From contig URTZ01000118.1 of NCBI GenBank assembly GCA_900550825.1, positions 1 to 6,223 on the forward strand: 6,223 nt of DNA, in the 5' to 3' direction. The translations under genes and the position numbers were made by a program. This document shows, in pieces, positions 5,606-6,223 of the stretch (its first letter is position 1; each line of letters starts with the position of its first letter). A model generated the notes under the pieces. The model saw only the letters and a program-made list of their open reading frames with translations, did not search any database and was not told the DNA's origin. The stretch is from an uncultured Collinsella sp. GTDB taxonomy: Bacteria > Actinomycetota > Coriobacteriia > Coriobacteriales > Coriobacteriaceae.

Positions 5606-5893
5606 CTACAGGCGGTACATAAAGTTGAAGACGTCCTCGCGCTGGATGGACACGTTGACGCCCGAAAGCTCGCCGGCCTCGGCCAGCGCCTTCTGCAGCT
5701 CGGCGAAGTCGAGCTTGGACTCGGCGGTATCGGCCAGCATGGTCATGGTGAAGATGTCCTCGATAATGGACTGCGTGATGTCGCGGATGTCGACGTTGGC
5801 CTCGCCTAGGACACGGGTGACGCCGGCGACGATGCCGGGGCGGTTCTTGCCAAGGACGGTGATGACGATACGGGAGGACGAGATCTCGGCCAT
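5606..5893 (-). CDS. ACT-domain protein, UPF0237 family
   Basis: A 95-residue stand-alone ACT domain, of the usual length for UPF0237 proteins (about 90 residues). The beta-alpha-beta-beta-alpha-beta pattern is readable: IVITVLGKNRPGIVAGVTRVL (9-29), NVDIRDITQSI (33-43), FTMTMLAD (48-55), a helix around 61-74, then VSIQREDVFNFMYRL (81-95). The GKNRPGIVAG turn is the ACT ligand-loop type, and the QREDVFNFM-RL tail is characteristic of this family. ACT domains bind amino acids or similar small ligands, usually as dimers; the ligand and role of this family are not established. AAAGGG (5900-5905 on the minus strand) lies six bases before the ATG. A candidate promoter and operator dyad lie about 50 bases upstream. 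The next gene is citrate synthase, so a role in sensing glutamate-family metabolism is conceivable, as inference only. Confidence 0.92.
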   Translation of the reverse strand: MAEISSSRIVITVLGKNRPGIVAGVTRVLGEANVDIRDITQSIIEDIFTMTMLADTAESKLDFAELQKALAEAGELSGVNVSIQREDVFNFMYRL

Positions 5894-5914
5894 GGGAAAC
5901 CCTTTCGCGTGATT

Positions 5915-5937
5915 GCGGCGCGCGCGGGGCGCTCCGC
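5915..5937 (-). other. GC-rich leader hairpin before the ACT gene
   Basis: GCGG (5915-5918) pairs with CCGC (5934-5937), and GCGC (5920-5923) pairs with GCGC (5929-5932). One C/T mismatch separates the two helices and the loop is five bases. The structure lies between the candidate promoter and the Shine-Dalgarno of the ACT gene, about nine bases from the latter. There is no T-run. It may be only a by-product of high GC. Confidence 0.35.
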
Positions 5938-5940
5938 TAC

Positions 5941-5963
5941 GGTACAGTGTTCATCATTGTACC
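5941..5963 (-). promoter_or_regulatory. Candidate -10 and operator dyad for the ACT-citrate synthase unit
   Basis: On the minus strand TACAAT (5961-5956) matches five of six -10 consensus bases, about 60 bases before the ACT start codon. No good -35 is visible 16-18 bases upstream. The -10 lies inside a near-perfect inverted repeat: GGTACAGTG (5941-5949) against CATTGTACC (5955-5963), eight of nine positions paired around five bases. A dyad covering the -10 is the usual position for a repressor operator. No regulator gene is in the window. Confidence 0.45.
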
Positions 5964-6223
5964 TGTCTGGCGCCAAAAGGGGTGTGCTTACTGCGGCGTT
6001 ACACGTCTGCAACATGAGCGTAAGGGGGAAGGCCGTACGGGGAAGAGCCGTCTGGCGCGTGTCCGGCTCGTGTTGGGTTGATTTCCGATCTCAGCCGAAC
6101 ACATTGAGCGGACAGGCCGTTCCCGCAGTCAGCCGAACGCCTCCGACGGCTGATTCCGAACTGGAAGCGGAGAGCATCCCTGCCCTTCGGTAGGGGATAC
6201 CGCTCCGCGGCGCATGCCGCGGG
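5964..6223. other. Hairpin-rich stretch without a recognisable gene
   Basis: No coding frame here has a credible start or family resemblance. The stretch contains an 8-bp palindrome TGGCGCCA (5968-5975) and a 10-bp direct repeat TCAGCCGAAC (6091-6100 and 6129-6138). A hairpin forms from TCAGCCG (6129-6135) and CGGCTGA (6147-6153). A compound hairpin pairs AGCGG (6166-6170) with CCGCT (6200-6204) and ATCCC (6176-6180) with GGGAT (6194-6198), with a TTCG in its loop. A further hairpin pairs CCGCGGC (6205-6211) with GCCGCGG (6216-6222). None is followed by a T-run. It may be the leader or 3' end of a gene beyond the window. Confidence 0.5.

Noticed and set aside
4854..5912. A 352-codon open frame antisense to citrate synthase and the ACT gene
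   Set aside because: It runs across two well-supported genes and their spacer, and its sequence resembles no protein family. It is a codon-bias shadow.
5909..6193. A GTG-started 94-codon plus-strand open frame at the right end
   Set aside because: It has no Shine-Dalgarno, begins inside the ACT leader and crosses the promoter dyad and hairpins. Composition and sequence look random.

Overview
The window looks like ordinary chromosome from a GC-rich actinobacterium. Strong G/C bias at third codon positions leaves long open frames on the antisense strand of every gene. The class Coriobacteriia (Collinsella or a relative) is my best guess. It rests on the composition, the citrate synthase style and a GGGGAC-type intergenic repeat that I associate with that group from memory; no database search was possible.

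Layout. Positions 1-243 hold a solo intergenic repeat, a candidate promoter and a leader hairpin. Adenine deaminase follows at 244-2064 (+), with a strong Shine-Dalgarno that fixes its start. The 206-base gap 2065-2270 holds a two-box palindromic repeat, a bulged hairpin, and a long nested hairpin that covers the ribosome binding site of the next gene. That gene is a Cof-type HAD phosphatase (2271-3065, +). The convergent gap 3066-3180 is built almost entirely of nested inverted repeats. A second Cof-type HAD phosphatase (3181-4023, -) follows, then a canonical intrinsic terminator (4049-4086, read on the minus strand), citrate synthase (4110-5528, -) and a small ACT-domain protein of the UPF0237 type (5606-5893, -). 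The last 330 bases hold the candidate promoter/operator of the ACT gene, and beyond it a hairpin-rich stretch with no convincing gene.

How the genes fit together. The ACT gene and citrate synthase probably form one minus-strand transcription unit. A small amino-acid-sensor-like domain beside the entry enzyme to 2-oxoglutarate and glutamate would make sense, but no direct link can be shown here. Adenine deaminase salvages adenine to hypoxanthine. The two HAD phosphatases are generic, with unknown substrates.

No mobile gene, defence system, CRISPR array, tRNA or rRNA is visible. The most interesting material is non-coding. A recurrent stem-box-stem element sits just after three stop codons, always in the sense direction of the gene, with arms that differ between loci but remain complementary. 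A separate hairpin sequesters the Shine-Dalgarno of the first HAD gene and is followed by a T-run.
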